Made by a program: the position numbers and the translations under genes | Notes under the pieces: model-generated | What the model was told of the DNA's origin: nothing | Seen by the model: the letters and a program-made list of their open reading frames with translations, nothing else | Databases searched by the model: none | From: Clostridia bacterium | GTDB taxonomy: Bacteria > Bacillota > Clostridia > Christensenellales > Borkfalkiaceae | Length of the DNA: 20,651 bases | Direction: 5' to 3' | Assembly (NCBI GenBank): GCA_017503885.1 | Contig: JAFVSF010000256.1 | Span: 1 to 20,651, forward strand | In this document: positions 1-7,228 of the stretch, one piece after another | Numbering within the stretch: position 1 is the stretch's first letter | How the letters are laid out: each line of letters starts with the position of its first letter

Positions 1-423
1 AATAAGCTGAATTTTTTGCTGATTTCCTTTCGATAAAGTATCAAGGCGTTTGTTGCGATATTCACTCATACCCAGCCTTAAAAGCCAATAGTCAACGGCT
101 TTTACGGCATCCTTTGCGCTCATACCTTTTAGTTCCGCAAAGTACACGAGCTGATCTATGATGAGTTTCTTCGGATAGAGTCCTCTTTCTTCGGGGAGAT
201 AGCCAATGCCGATCTTGTCGTAATCAATAGGCTTTCCGTCAATCAGCACTTCGCCGCCATTCGCCGGGAATACATTCATCAATATACGAATAGATGTTGT
301 TTTACCTGCGCCGTTTCTGCCAAGCAGACCAAACGCTTTTCCTCCCTCTGCCGTAAAAGATACACCTTTAAGAACTTCTTTTTCGCCAAAGGATTTGTCA
401 ATGTTTCTAAGTTCAAGTATCAT
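1..423 (-). CDS. ABC transporter ATP-binding protein (5' part; rest beyond the left edge)
   Basis: The first 141 codons of an ABC ATPase are present and open at the window edge. I translated it by hand from ATG at 423-421. It begins MILELRNIDKSFGEKEVLKG and shows the Walker A motif GRNGAGKTT, the Q-loop-region segment GYLPEERGLYPK and the signature LSKGNQQK. That combination is typical of ATPases of ABC-2 type exporters (NatA/YhaQ-like), which power efflux of small molecules, ions or peptides across the cell membrane; the actual substrate is unknown. The start is supported by an AGGAGGA box at 437-443. The gene has its own promoter and an attenuator-like leader, so it looks separately transcribed from the surface-protein cluster to the right. 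Its codons look visibly richer in G and C than the neighbours. Walker B and the H-loop lie outside the window. Confidence 0.93.
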   Translation of the reverse strand, partial: MILELRNIDKSFGEKEVLKGVSFTAEGGKAFGLLGRNGAGKTTSIRILMNVFPANGGEVLIDGKPIDYDKIGIGYLPEERGLYPKKLIIDQLVYFAELKGMSAKDAVKAVDYWLLRLGMSEYRNKRLDTLSKGNQQKIQLI

Positions 424-460
424 TCTATTTATTAAATCCTCCTAAAATATCTCTATAATT

Positions 461-487
461 AAAAAGTGCGCGACCGAAGCCACGCAC
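461..487 (-). terminator. Intrinsic terminator/attenuator in the ABC ATPase leader
   Basis: On the minus strand the arms GTGCGTGGC and GTCGCGCAC close on a TTCG tetraloop, giving nine pairs including two G-T pairs. TTTTTAATT follows. It lies 38 nt upstream of the ATPase start codon and downstream of its promoter, so unless prevented it would stop transcription before the gene. This is the main evidence for attenuation control. Confidence 0.8.
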
Positions 488-510
488 GAAAAACGCAAAC
501 TCCGATTGTT

Positions 511-671
511 GTCACACAAACTTAATCAGAAGAGAAAAGCGTTTCTACATTCTAACTGCAGGAATTTGCATTTTTACCAAATTCAAAAGTTAGAATGAGA
601 AAAAAAGGTATAATTATCCTTTAAATAAAAAAAAGAAACAACTTTACCGCTGATTATTAAGTTTGTGTGAC
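511..671. repeat. 161-bp span bounded by a 16-bp perfect inverted repeat
   Basis: GTCACACAAACTTAAT at 511-526 is the exact reverse complement of 656-671. The match extends by one outer base pair and, allowing a 3-nt insertion, inward through CAG. A nested 10-bp inverted repeat (548-557 with 588-597) and a 7-bp one (562-568 with 578-584) sit inside. Such an arrangement could be the pairing of a leader RNA or a small MITE-like element. I see no clear target-site duplication at the ends, which favours the leader reading. Confidence 0.65.
545..571 (-). other. Possible 8-codon leader peptide in the ABC ATPase leader
   Basis: On the minus strand an ATG at 571-569 opens the frame MQIPAVRM, closed by TAG at 547-545. 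It lies inside the nested hairpin of the leader, the place expected for a ribosome-sensing upstream ORF. No convincing ribosome binding site precedes it, and an ORF this short can easily arise by chance. Confidence 0.15.
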
Positions 672-677
672 ATTTAT

Positions 678-706
678 AGTATAGCACTCTTCAACAAAAA
701 AATCAA
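678..706 (-). promoter_or_regulatory. Probable sigma-A promoter for the ABC ATPase gene
   Basis: On the minus strand TTGATT (706-701) and TATACT (683-678) are separated by exactly 17 nt. Transcription should start around 672-670, which places the 16-bp inverted-repeat arm at the very 5' end of the RNA. This is a consensus match by eye, without experimental support. Confidence 0.6.
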
Positions 707-747
707 TCTAAAATGATGGTTTTTCAAAAAGTTGATTTCGGCATAAT

Positions 748-781
748 AAAAGAAAAATCAGACTCCTTGTGGAATCTGATT
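748..781 (-). terminator. Intrinsic terminator, minus strand
   Basis: AATCAGA and TCTGATT flank a short loop, with an 11-bp stem holding one mismatch (756-781). Reading leftward the stem is followed by TTTTTCTTTT. It would end transcripts arriving from the hairpin-rich stretch at 784-1100 or from the operon to the right, and it insulates the ABC ATPase promoter. Confidence 0.7.
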
Positions 782-783
782 GT

Positions 784-1100
784 TTCTCCGCTTGAAAGTG
801 CAATTTCCTATAAATTTTTAATTCTCTAAAAATCCCTAAGAGAAGAGCGCTTTACCTGTCTTTTTTCTTTTTGTGCCCTATGAGAAAAGCGAACTCGTAG
901 AGTTCGCAATAAGCGAGCATTAGCGAGCGTTATTCTTGCCGAGGGACTCCCATTTATGGGAAACGGCAAATTCTCGTAGGTGCCACTAATAAATAACCCA
1001 GTCGAATATTCGGCTGGGTTAATTTTTTTATATTTAATTTCATCTCTTTTGTTACGGCATCCCCTTAAATTTTTGCCACCTCGTTTGTGGCATCTTAGCA
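784..1100. other. Multi-hairpin element, candidate structured RNA or dispersed repeat
   Basis: Successive stems are visible: GCGAACTC/GAGTTCGC with a 3-nt loop (889-907); a direct repeat of GCGAGC (913-918 and 923-928); TTGCCG/CGGCAA (936-941 with 964-969) enclosing TCCCA/TGGGA (948-961); a 26-bp near-palindrome at 995-1020; and TGCCAC/GTGGCA (1074-1092). A minus-strand frame of 91 codons (1101-826) runs through all of it. The product is very basic, and its sequence is largely dictated by the stems and repeats, so I do not treat it as a protein gene. A plus-strand terminator (994-1030) and a minus-strand one (748-781) bound the element. Confidence 0.35.
994..1030 (+). terminator. Intrinsic terminator, plus strand
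   Basis: AACCCAG (995-1001) pairs with CTGGGTT (1014-1020), and the inner bases CGAATATTCG are self-complementary, giving a 13-bp arm with a single T-G pair. A run of seven T follows at 1023-1029. No plus-strand protein gene precedes it, so its transcript would be noncoding or it works in the reverse direction with a poorer tail. Confidence 0.65.
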
Positions 1101-1184
1101 TATTCCTCGTGGCTGTAAACTGCCGCCTGCAAAATTACACTAAATACACCAAAAGTTAAAAAGTGCCAAATTGAAAATTTATCT

Positions 1185-1214
1185 AGAGTCAAGTTTTTAC
1201 TTGGCTCTTTTTTT
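1185..1214 (+). terminator. Intrinsic terminator, plus strand
   Basis: AGAGTCAAG (1185-1193) and CTTGGCTCT (1200-1208) form a 9-bp stem with one T-G pair and a 6-nt loop, followed by an uninterrupted T run to 1214. The upstream plus-strand sequence contains no gene I can identify. Confidence 0.65.
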
Positions 1215-1264
1215 ATACCCAAAAATAATCAAATAATATCATTTCTAGAATTGCTTTGGGTATA
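1214..1264. repeat. 10-bp perfect inverted repeat
   Basis: TATACCCAAA (1214-1223) is the reverse complement of TTTGGGTATA (1255-1264), with a 31-nt A/T-rich spacer. It directly abuts the terminator at 1185-1214. Its function is unknown: it could be an operator, one end of a small mobile element, or an RNA stem. Confidence 0.4.
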
Positions 1265-1386
1265 GCATAATTTTCCGTCTTGCAGTTGACAACCACAATA
1301 TTACATTAAGATTAGATTCTTTAACCGTCCTATGCTCTTATGCCCCTGCCGATTTAGCAAAAAATATTAAGGAGTAAAAGAGAAAA

Positions 1387-1446
1387 ATGAAAAAAGTAAT
1401 CTATTCAGTTACCAAGTATTTTAGTTTATACCTTATGATTTTTTAG
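1387..1446 (+). CDS. Possible 19-residue hydrophobic peptide
   Basis: The frame MKKVIYSVTKYFSLYLMIF begins with ATG at 1387 and ends with TAG inside the hairpin at 1443-1489. AGGAG at 1370-1374 lies 12 nt upstream, slightly far. A TTGACA box at 1286-1291 is a good -35 candidate, but the matching -10 region is weak. The peptide is basic at the N terminus and hydrophobic after it, like type I toxin peptides or a decayed signal peptide. It could equally be the remnant of a longer gene, or chance. Confidence 0.25.
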   Translation: MKKVIYSVTKYFSLYLMIF

Positions 1447-1500
1447 CCTATAACCTCGCAAAATTTGCAAAAACCGACTTATAGGCTAACTTTCGTTTTT
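1443..1500 (+). terminator. Hairpin at the end of the surface operon, plus-strand-type tail
   Basis: TTAGCCTATAA (1443-1453) pairs perfectly with TTATAGGCTAA (1479-1489), and the loop holds a second small palindrome, GCAAAATTTGC. The T-rich tail CTTTCGTTTTT follows on the plus strand, while the minus-strand side is A-rich. It begins 10 nt beyond the stop codon of the minus-strand operon, so it may protect that mRNA's 3' end rather than terminate it, or serve as terminator for the small plus-strand ORF. Confidence 0.45.
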
Positions 1501-2152
1501 AAGGCTCAATAACTGTTACTGTTAAAGTAACCGTGGCCTCTTGACCTTGATAAGACACTTTTACTTCTATTTCAACAGTTCCTACAGCTTTAGATACGAT
1601 TACGTTATCTTCTATAGAAACAATTCCTTCACTGCTTAAAGCGTATTCAACACTCGCCCCGTCTACAACATCGTCGCCAAGTTTTACCGTCGCATTAACG
1701 TTTACAACATCACCAAGATACATAGTTAAACTGTTGTTAATGTGACCGACCTCAACTGAAAGCATAGGTGTTGCTTGCTTTGGAGAAACCTTGATAAGAC
1801 ACATTGCCTCTTGTCCACCAAATTTTGCATAACAAATTGTTTGCCCTACTGCTAAAGCAGTGATTTCACCCTCGTCAGATACCTTTGCGATAGAAGAGTC
1901 TTGCACAGACCAGAACACGTAAACGTTAGGCTTAGAAACGATAGCCTCTAGCTGTAACGTATCGCCCACGAATAAATTCACTTCGCTTTGCGATATCTCT
2001 ATCGTATAAGCTGGTGGCTCGCTAGTAGGACTACTAGTTACTGGAGTAGAGGTTACCGGTGGAGTTTGAGTTTTATCCTTTGACTTTTTACAAGCAGTAA
2101 AACAAGCCGTAAACGTCAACAATACAAGTATACATATTATAACTTTTCTCAT
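1499..2152 (-). CDS. Lipoprotein with two BIG2 (bacterial Ig-like) domains
   Basis: This is a 217-residue predicted lipoprotein. I chose ATG at 2152-2150 because GGAGGG sits just upstream; a longer frame from TTG at 2170 lacks such a site. A basic hydrophobic N terminus leads to Cys residues in the context TFTAC and CFTACKK, either of which could be the lipidated Cys, followed by a Thr/Pro/Ser-rich spacer. Two Ig-like domains follow, the first with the BIG2 pattern (NLFVGDTLQLEA, then SIAKVSDEGEITALAVGQT). BIG2 domains serve adhesion or spacing on surface proteins; no catalytic domain is present. It is the last gene of the operon, 10 nt after the DUF4838 gene, so it is probably co-expressed and may act as an accessory binding lipoprotein. 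Confidence 0.85.
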   Translation of the reverse strand: MRKVIICILVLLTFTACFTACKKSKDKTQTPPVTSTPVTSSPTSEPPAYTIEISQSEVNLFVGDTLQLEAIVSKPNVYVFWSVQDSSIAKVSDEGEITALAVGQTICYAKFGGQEAMCLIKVSPKQATPMLSVEVGHINNSLTMYLGDVVNVNATVKLGDDVVDGASVEYALSSEGIVSIEDNVIVSKAVGTVEIEVKVSYQGQEATVTLTVTVIEP

Positions 2153-2162
2153 AATCCCTCCA

Positions 2163-4127
2163 TTAATCAAGAAGCTCGCCGAAGTCTGAGCCTTCTTTTA
2201 TTTCAGAAAGCTTAAACAAGTTGACGTAATACTTAAAGTCTGCTCTAAGCTGCGCTATCTCCTCAGTTGAATAGTAAATTGAAAGCGTTGACAACTTAAT
2301 ATAGATTGGAGTTAATCTCTCTTTCATAATTCTATTCTTTAACTTAAGATAAAGGTCAGGATCGGTAGTTTCGTATTTTTTAATACTCTCTAAAGCTTTA
2401 TCAAAGTTTTCGTCAATCTTTTCAATAACCGGTTGAGTCCATATCGTAGAGTTGTTAATTTCTCCGTAAATACTTCCCGAGTTAGGACTTTCAAAATTTT
2501 GATAATAAGCGTATCTGTCACGGATTATCGAATAATACTCGTAAATATACTCTGAGGCATCTTTAAAGTAAGCATCCATAAATTCTCTTACTAAATCGTC
2601 GTAAGAAAGACTTAAATCCCACATAAGTGAAGATTCAACGTACGAACGCATCTCTTGGAAACATGCAGTATACGAGTCGGCAGCTTGAGAAGTCATACAA
2701 GCAACTCCAAGCTCTTTACAAAGCTCGTACATACCCTTTGCTGTACCAAAATTGTTGAAGTTTACAAGATAGCTACGGAAATTAATGTCGTAAAGATACA
2801 TTATGATTTGACCGTCTGCTATAACACTCCAGTCTTTTAAGTTCCTATATACAGAAGCGTTTTTCTCGCTATCTATTTGGAATGCAAAGTTCGCACCGAT
2901 TGGAGCATAGAAAATATACAAATCATCAGTTGGAATTACTTTATCACTGTAGGCAACGGTCTTTCCTGATGCATCTACGACAACTGGGGCTTCCTCTACT
3001 CCGTAATATGCGTACACAACGTACTTAACCTGTCTTCCAGGCTCGTTTTCTTCAAGCCAAGCAGAGGTTCTTTCAATAACGTTATTCATAAACGCAACTT
3101 GAAGACCTGCAGGATTGTAAGCATATTCCGCCATAGCTGTTCTACATCTTTCGCAGTCGCAGGTGCTTACGTTATCCTCTTGACCAAACATAAAGAATTC
3201 CGCATCTGGATATTGCTGGAAGAATTCGATAAATCTCTCTGCAGTTACACGCTCTAATTCTTCGCCTGCAGTCCAACAAAGCTGAAGTTTGTCAGTTCCG
3301 TAATTACTAAACCAGTCCGGATGGTGCTCTTGATAAGTAATACCGCGACCACAACCGGTCAATCCACACGTACAGGCATGATCCGGATGAATATATTGTG
3401 ACGCCTGTCCGTGTCCCCACGTTACCATACCGAAAGTTTCGCTTGGATATACCATACGATATCTCATAACGGTAAGGCTGTCGTCACGAAGGTCTGCGTT
3501 TCTAAGCTGACGCATCTCAAAGGATGGGTTCACAATCTTTTCTTCGTATTTATACAAAGGTATGTCTTTAACCCTATTATATACGATTTCATCTTTTGCA
3601 AAGAATTTATATCCAACTGCATCATTCAAAAAGTCGTATACACCATGTAAAACACCACTTCTCGTAGTATTGTCAGGGCAAGAAATATAAACGTTGTGAT
3701 CAACCGTAGTAATATAATAACCGGAGTCGATAATATCATCTCTTGATAACGTTTTACCTACGTTTTTATCCCACAAATAAGTGTGACCAAGCGAAATAAC
3801 GCGATTTTCATTCTTTAATTGACTTCTTGTTACAATGGCAATACTATTGCCTGTTGAAGCTAAAAGATTTTGCGCTAATTCACGGGCAGCTAAGGTTTCA
3901 TAATCGTTTGCGTCGTCACGGATTAAAATACTGTATTCACTAACTCCGTTGCGATATAAAAACGCTCCGTCTACTGGAAGAAGTGGCTTTTCTATTTCGA
4001 CATCAGGCGTAGGTGTTACAGTAGGTGATGAAACTTCTGCATTTTTCTTTTTACAAGAGATTAAACAAGTTAACAACAAGGTCGCACATAATGCAGAAGC
4101 CATAAATTTAACAAATATTTTCTTCAT
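2163..4127 (-). CDS. DUF4838-type lipoprotein with GH67N-like N-terminal domain
   Basis: A 654-residue lipoprotein: signal peptide, lipobox LISC with lipidated Cys25, a Lys-rich and then Thr/Pro spacer to about residue 48. Residues 55-195 resemble the N-terminal domain of alpha-glucuronidases (SGVLHGVYDFLNDAVGYKFF then AKDEIV), which commonly precedes DUF4838. Residues 200-500 carry DUF4838 features, chiefly the segment FMFGQEDN followed by C-x-C-x-x-C at 323-328 and a second Cys cluster at 252-259. The C-terminal part (510-650) looks helical. DUF4838 proteins are surface carbohydrate-processing candidates whose reaction is, to my knowledge, not established. The start is fixed by AAGGAGG just upstream. 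It sits 11 nt after the Ig/LamG protein gene, within the transporter operon, suggesting action on the glycan whose product is imported. Confidence 0.85.
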   Translation of the reverse strand: MKKIFVKFMASALCATLLLTCLISCKKKNAEVSSPTVTPTPDVEIEKPLLPVDGAFLYRNGVSEYSILIRDDANDYETLAARELAQNLLASTGNSIAIVTRSQLKNENRVISLGHTYLWDKNVGKTLSRDDIIDSGYYITTVDHNVYISCPDNTTRSGVLHGVYDFLNDAVGYKFFAKDEIVYNRVKDIPLYKYEEKIVNPSFEMRQLRNADLRDDSLTVMRYRMVYPSETFGMVTWGHGQASQYIHPDHACTCGLTGCGRGITYQEHHPDWFSNYGTDKLQLCWTAGEELERVTAERFIEFFQQYPDAEFFMFGQEDNVSTCDCERCRTAMAEYAYNPAGLQVAFMNNVIERTSAWLEENEPGRQVKYVVYAYYGVEEAPVVVDASGKTVAYSDKVIPTDDLYIFYAPIGANFAFQIDSEKNASVYRNLKDWSVIADGQIIMYLYDINFRSYLVNFNNFGTAKGMYELCKELGVACMTSQAADSYTACFQEMRSYVESSLMWDLSLSYDDLVREFMDAYFKDASEYIYEYYSIIRDRYAYYQNFESPNSGSIYGEINNSTIWTQPVIEKIDENFDKALESIKKYETTDPDLYLKLKNRIMKERLTPIYIKLSTLSIYYSTEEIAQLRADFKYYVNLFKLSEIKEGSDFGELLD

Positions 4128-4138
4128 TATATACCTCC

Positions 4139-7100
4139 TTATTTAACCTTGAATTCAATTTCAGTTACAACGTAGTTATAATACTCGTCGTATGCAACTA
4201 TTCTTAATACGTATTTACCCTTTTCCGTTGCGATAAATCCGCCGTCACCAGTTTTAAACTCTTTGTCGTATACAGCGTTGTTTATATCAAGTAACGAAGT
4301 TACAACTCCACTTTCGTTGTACTCAAGCAATCTCATTTCGTTATTAGGCAAAATAAGCGTTACTTGCACAAAATACGTACCGTTATTATCCGTTACCGAA
4401 TAGGTAGGAAGATAAATTTTAGAACCAACATTATATTCTTTACTTAAGTTGTTATTGACTGTAAGAACAGGCGCTGTTTCATCATTAACAACCATTACGT
4501 ATGGAACGACCGCCTTATTACCATTCGTATCTATCGCAGTATAATTAATATTATAATAACCCGCGTCGTTTAAATTTAAATTCACTGTTTGATCTGCCGA
4601 AGTATTAACTAAAAGCTGACCGTTCGGTCCCATAATAGAAATTGTGAATTCGCTAATTTGATTTAAAACGTCATATGCGCTTGCCGTAGGAATTTGAGCC
4701 TTTGAACCAATTTTTTGACGAACTATAAACATTTCGTCTAATTCAATAATAGGCTTAACTTCATCGGTTGCTTTTTCTTCACTGCTCTTGTTGTAACCCA
4801 TTGATTGGTTGCAAATCTGAGAAAGTCTGATATAAGATTCGCCTACAACGTTCTCGAACTCAATAGCGAAATAGATTGTCTTTGAAAAACCGTTGAATAC
4901 GTCTCCGTTATCGTATACGGAAATCGTAGCCATTTCCTCGCCACCTGCGTCTATAATTCTATTTTTGCCACTTACGTATGTAAAGGCAAAAACGTCTTTA
5001 CTAGTAATAAATTGAACTTTATCACCGTTATTTAATTGCATAAACCACGATTTAGCAGTTGCATCATAAGAAAAACTTAAGGTTACGGTAAGGAAAGGAT
5101 TTTCAGCATCTCGTAAGATAAATTTCATTGCCCCAAAGTTTACGTAAGTCTCATCAAATAAAAGAATCGTCGAAAAACTTCCTGAAGGTAAAACGTTTGC
5201 AAATTCAGCCTTTCCGTCGCTTTCTACCGCCATTTTAAGAGCATTCTTCTCTGTAACGAGCTGTACGCCACCTTCAACGTAGAAATACTTACTTCTATAT
5301 TTACCCATTTGGGTATCTACCACTTCAATTTCTCTTTCCCAAATTTCAGTACCAGAAACGCCTTCGGCAACGTAACGAATAGTTACCTTTTCCCCTTCGG
5401 CCACAAATGAATTCTCTATGAGAGCGTCGTTCACATAAACTTTACAGTCGATTTCTAAAACTTCTCCTTCAACCGACTCTACTACCTTAACGACAGGAAG
5501 CTCATAAGTAAATCCTTTAATTAATATTTTTTCAAACGAAGGTTCATTTATAAATTTTGGACCTGCGGTTGCCAATGATTTTATTATTACAGGATAGGTT
5601 TCTTCGTTGCCTAAGTAATCCGTCGCAGTATAAACAACTTGATATTCGCCAATCTCCGTAAGAAGTAATTTTTCTTCAACGTCTAAAACCTTTCCACTTG
5701 GGGAAATTATTTCACGTTTTACCATTAAGTGGCCACTACCACCCGTAACGGCAACCTGAGACGCCAGAGGCACGATAACCTCTTGATATACTTCTTTTTC
5801 AATTAAAGGTTCGTCTATTTCAAAATTTATGCTAGGAGCCTTGTTTACGGCTTCTACGTAAACGAGTTTCGTCGCTACGTTCCCTGAGTTATCGTATGCC
5901 TTATAATCAATTTTATAAGTTCCTTCATATTTAACGAAGAATTTTTCTCCGTCGTGATTAATAGTAACCCATTGACCGCTTTCGCTTTGATGATAAACCC
6001 AAACGTTAGATTTAATCACGTTGTCTAAAGCGTCCTCTGCCTCGTACTTGAAAAGAGGAAAGTCTTTACCAACCTCAGCTACAACAGTATTACCAGTAAA
6101 CTCGTAATCTAAAGTAATTTCAGGAATTTCATCGTCTTTAATATCTTGCCTAAGATCGTAATCTCCAAATGAAGTAAATACGACTTTACCTTCGCCCTTT
6201 ACGAATTTGCCAGCAACAACCTTTACGATTACCTCGTCTGACGTAAAGCCGTTCCAAGGATTACTTTTGAAATGTGCTGGATCGTCAAGATCGTTAACAA
6301 ATACTTTATCCTCTGACCTTGCTGAGGCAGGTCCACAAAATACTTGTCTTTGAGCATGGTCGAGAGATACGGAAACTAACTGTTCTGAAACAGTGTGTTT
6401 CTTACGGTTTTCTGACGACAAACAACCGAGCGCACGGAAGCTATGCTCAACCTGCGCGCCGTAATAGGCTGTATGATAGGTTGAATTTTCATAACCACCG
6501 TATTGTTGTCCGTTTGCAGCAGTTCTCACGTAAGATACTTGTCCGTCGCCGTCAACAGGATTAGAGGAATCAATTAAAACCTCTACGTAGTTGGTTGGGT
6601 CGTTAGCATCGGTAATTATTACCGTTAACCTTTCAAAATCGGTTTCTTTGAATACGCTAGGCATTACTATCATTTCAACGATATTATAGTCTTTCGTAAG
6701 CTTAGCCGTTTTTATTCTCGACGTAAAGGTAACGGACTGACCTGCTTTAAAATTAACTATAGTTCCTGTTATGCCCTTAGTTAATTCGTAAGGGCTTTCA
6801 ACGTAATAGTCGCCAATCGTAGCAGTCATTCCGTCTTCTAATATCATAATGTCTTTAGGTCTACGGATAGCAGTATATTTTTGAACATTCTCAACCCTAT
6901 TCCCACCTACCATTGCATAGTAAGTAATTTGATAATTACCGGCTTGATAAATTTCAAAGCTATCGCCACCGTAAACACCTCCGCTTGGATATACTACTAC
7001 CATACCCTCTGCAGGTACAGTTTCACTTCCTACTTGAATCTCATAGTCTTTTGCATTTATAATATCGCCAACGTAAATAGTTTCTACTTCAGCAAGCACC

Positions 7101-7228
7101 TCTTTCTCTGTGCCTGCATATGCAATGCTCCTATTTAGCGAAACAAAAGAGATAAGAGACGCTAAGCAAAAAGCAATAACCGTTATAATACCATAGCGGA
7201 AAATTTGTCTTTTACGATTTGTCATCAT
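4139..7228 (-). CDS. Large secreted protein with Ig-like and LamG-like domains
   Basis: This 1029-residue exported protein has a Sec signal with likely SPase I cleavage after AYA at residue 38. Ig-like beta domains (DUF5011/BIG-like, with recurring Y-x-A-x-D-x-x-G-N endings) are visible at about 45-120, 365-460, 465-552, 555-640, 825-915 and 918-1029. Two stretches, about 125-355 and 645-815, look like concanavalin/LamG-type jelly rolls that often bind carbohydrate. I see no catalytic motif, LPXTG, S-layer homology or C-terminal membrane anchor, so it is probably released or held by its partners. The ATG at 7228 directly abuts the permease stop codon; AGGAGG and AAAGGA lie upstream, and a second ATG follows at once. 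The operon position between permease and DUF4838 lipoprotein suggests a glycan-binding subunit. Function not established. Confidence 0.8.
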   Translation of the reverse strand: MMTNRKRQIFRYGIITVIAFCLASLISFVSLNRSIAYAGTEKEVLAEVETIYVGDIINAKDYEIQVGSETVPAEGMVVVYPSGGVYGGDSFEIYQAGNYQITYYAMVGGNRVENVQKYTAIRRPKDIMILEDGMTATIGDYYVESPYELTKGITGTIVNFKAGQSVTFTSRIKTAKLTKDYNIVEMIVMPSVFKETDFERLTVIITDANDPTNYVEVLIDSSNPVDGDGQVSYVRTAANGQQYGGYENSTYHTAYYGAQVEHSFRALGCLSSENRKKHTVSEQLVSVSLDHAQRQVFCGPASARSEDKVFVNDLDDPAHFKSNPWNGFTSDEVIVKVVAGKFVKGEGKVVFTSFGDYDLRQDIKDDEIPEITLDYEFTGNTVVAEVGKDFPLFKYEAEDALDNVIKSNVWVYHQSESGQWVTINHDGEKFFVKYEGTYKIDYKAYDNSGNVATKLVYVEAVNKAPSINFEIDEPLIEKEVYQEVIVPLASQVAVTGGSGHLMVKREIISPSGKVLDVEEKLLLTEIGEYQVVYTATDYLGNEETYPVIIKSLATAGPKFINEPSFEKILIKGFTYELPVVKVVESVEGEVLEIDCKVYVNDALIENSFVAEGEKVTIRYVAEGVSGTEIWEREIEVVDTQMGKYRSKYFYVEGGVQLVTEKNALKMAVESDGKAEFANVLPSGSFSTILLFDETYVNFGAMKFILRDAENPFLTVTLSFSYDATAKSWFMQLNNGDKVQFITSKDVFAFTYVSGKNRIIDAGGEEMATISVYDNGDVFNGFSKTIYFAIEFENVVGESYIRLSQICNQSMGYNKSSEEKATDEVKPIIELDEMFIVRQKIGSKAQIPTASAYDVLNQISEFTISIMGPNGQLLVNTSADQTVNLNLNDAGYYNINYTAIDTNGNKAVVPYVMVVNDETAPVLTVNNNLSKEYNVGSKIYLPTYSVTDNNGTYFVQVTLILPNNEMRLLEYNESGVVTSLLDINNAVYDKEFKTGDGGFIATEKGKYVLRIVAYDEYYNYVVTEIEFKVK

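Larger units (their letters stand above)
424..677 (-). promoter_or_regulatory. Structured 5' leader of the ABC ATPase gene, attenuator-like
   Basis: Between the promoter (678-706) and the ATPase start (423) lies a leader of about 250 nt. Its first bases, GTCACACAAACTTAAT (minus strand, 671-656), can pair perfectly with 526-511. Inside that closing stem, CATTCTAACT (548-557) pairs with AGTTAGAATG (588-597), and GAATTTG (562-568) with CAAATTC (578-584). A weak A/T-rich hairpin with a U-tract sits at 604-622. Immediately downstream comes a canonical intrinsic terminator (461-487), then the ribosome binding site. A 5' sensor-like structure followed by a terminator before the gene is the layout of riboswitches and ribosome-mediated attenuators. 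I do not recognise a known riboswitch class. Confidence 0.5.
424..1498. other. Hairpin-dense gene-free stretch
   Basis: About 1.07 kb holds no protein gene that I trust. I count some ten inverted repeats: a minus-strand terminator at 461-487, a long-range inverted repeat at 511-671 containing a nested one, a minus-strand terminator at 748-781, and hairpins at 889-907, 936-969 and 1074-1092. There are plus-strand terminators at 994-1030 and 1185-1214, an inverted repeat at 1214-1264 and a hairpin at 1443-1489. The left part is a regulatory leader for the ABC ATPase gene. The rest may be a structured RNA, a dispersed repeat element, or debris at the boundary of the surface-protein cluster. The density of structure is seen directly; the roles are inferred. 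Confidence 0.6.

Noticed and set aside
510..672. MITE-like mobile element
   Set aside because: The inverted repeats are good but no target-site duplication is evident, and the promoter and terminator positions fit a leader RNA better; kept as an alternative only.
826..1101. 91-codon minus-strand frame with a possible GAGG box, very basic product
   Set aside because: It runs through several perfect hairpins and a direct repeat that dictate its sequence, has no recognisable domain, and is better explained as a structured or repetitive DNA element.
2153..2170. TTG start for the BIG2 lipoprotein, 18 bp upstream of the chosen ATG
   Set aside because: The ATG at 2152 has GGAGGG at ideal spacing and gives a normal lipoprotein signal; the TTG has no comparable site.
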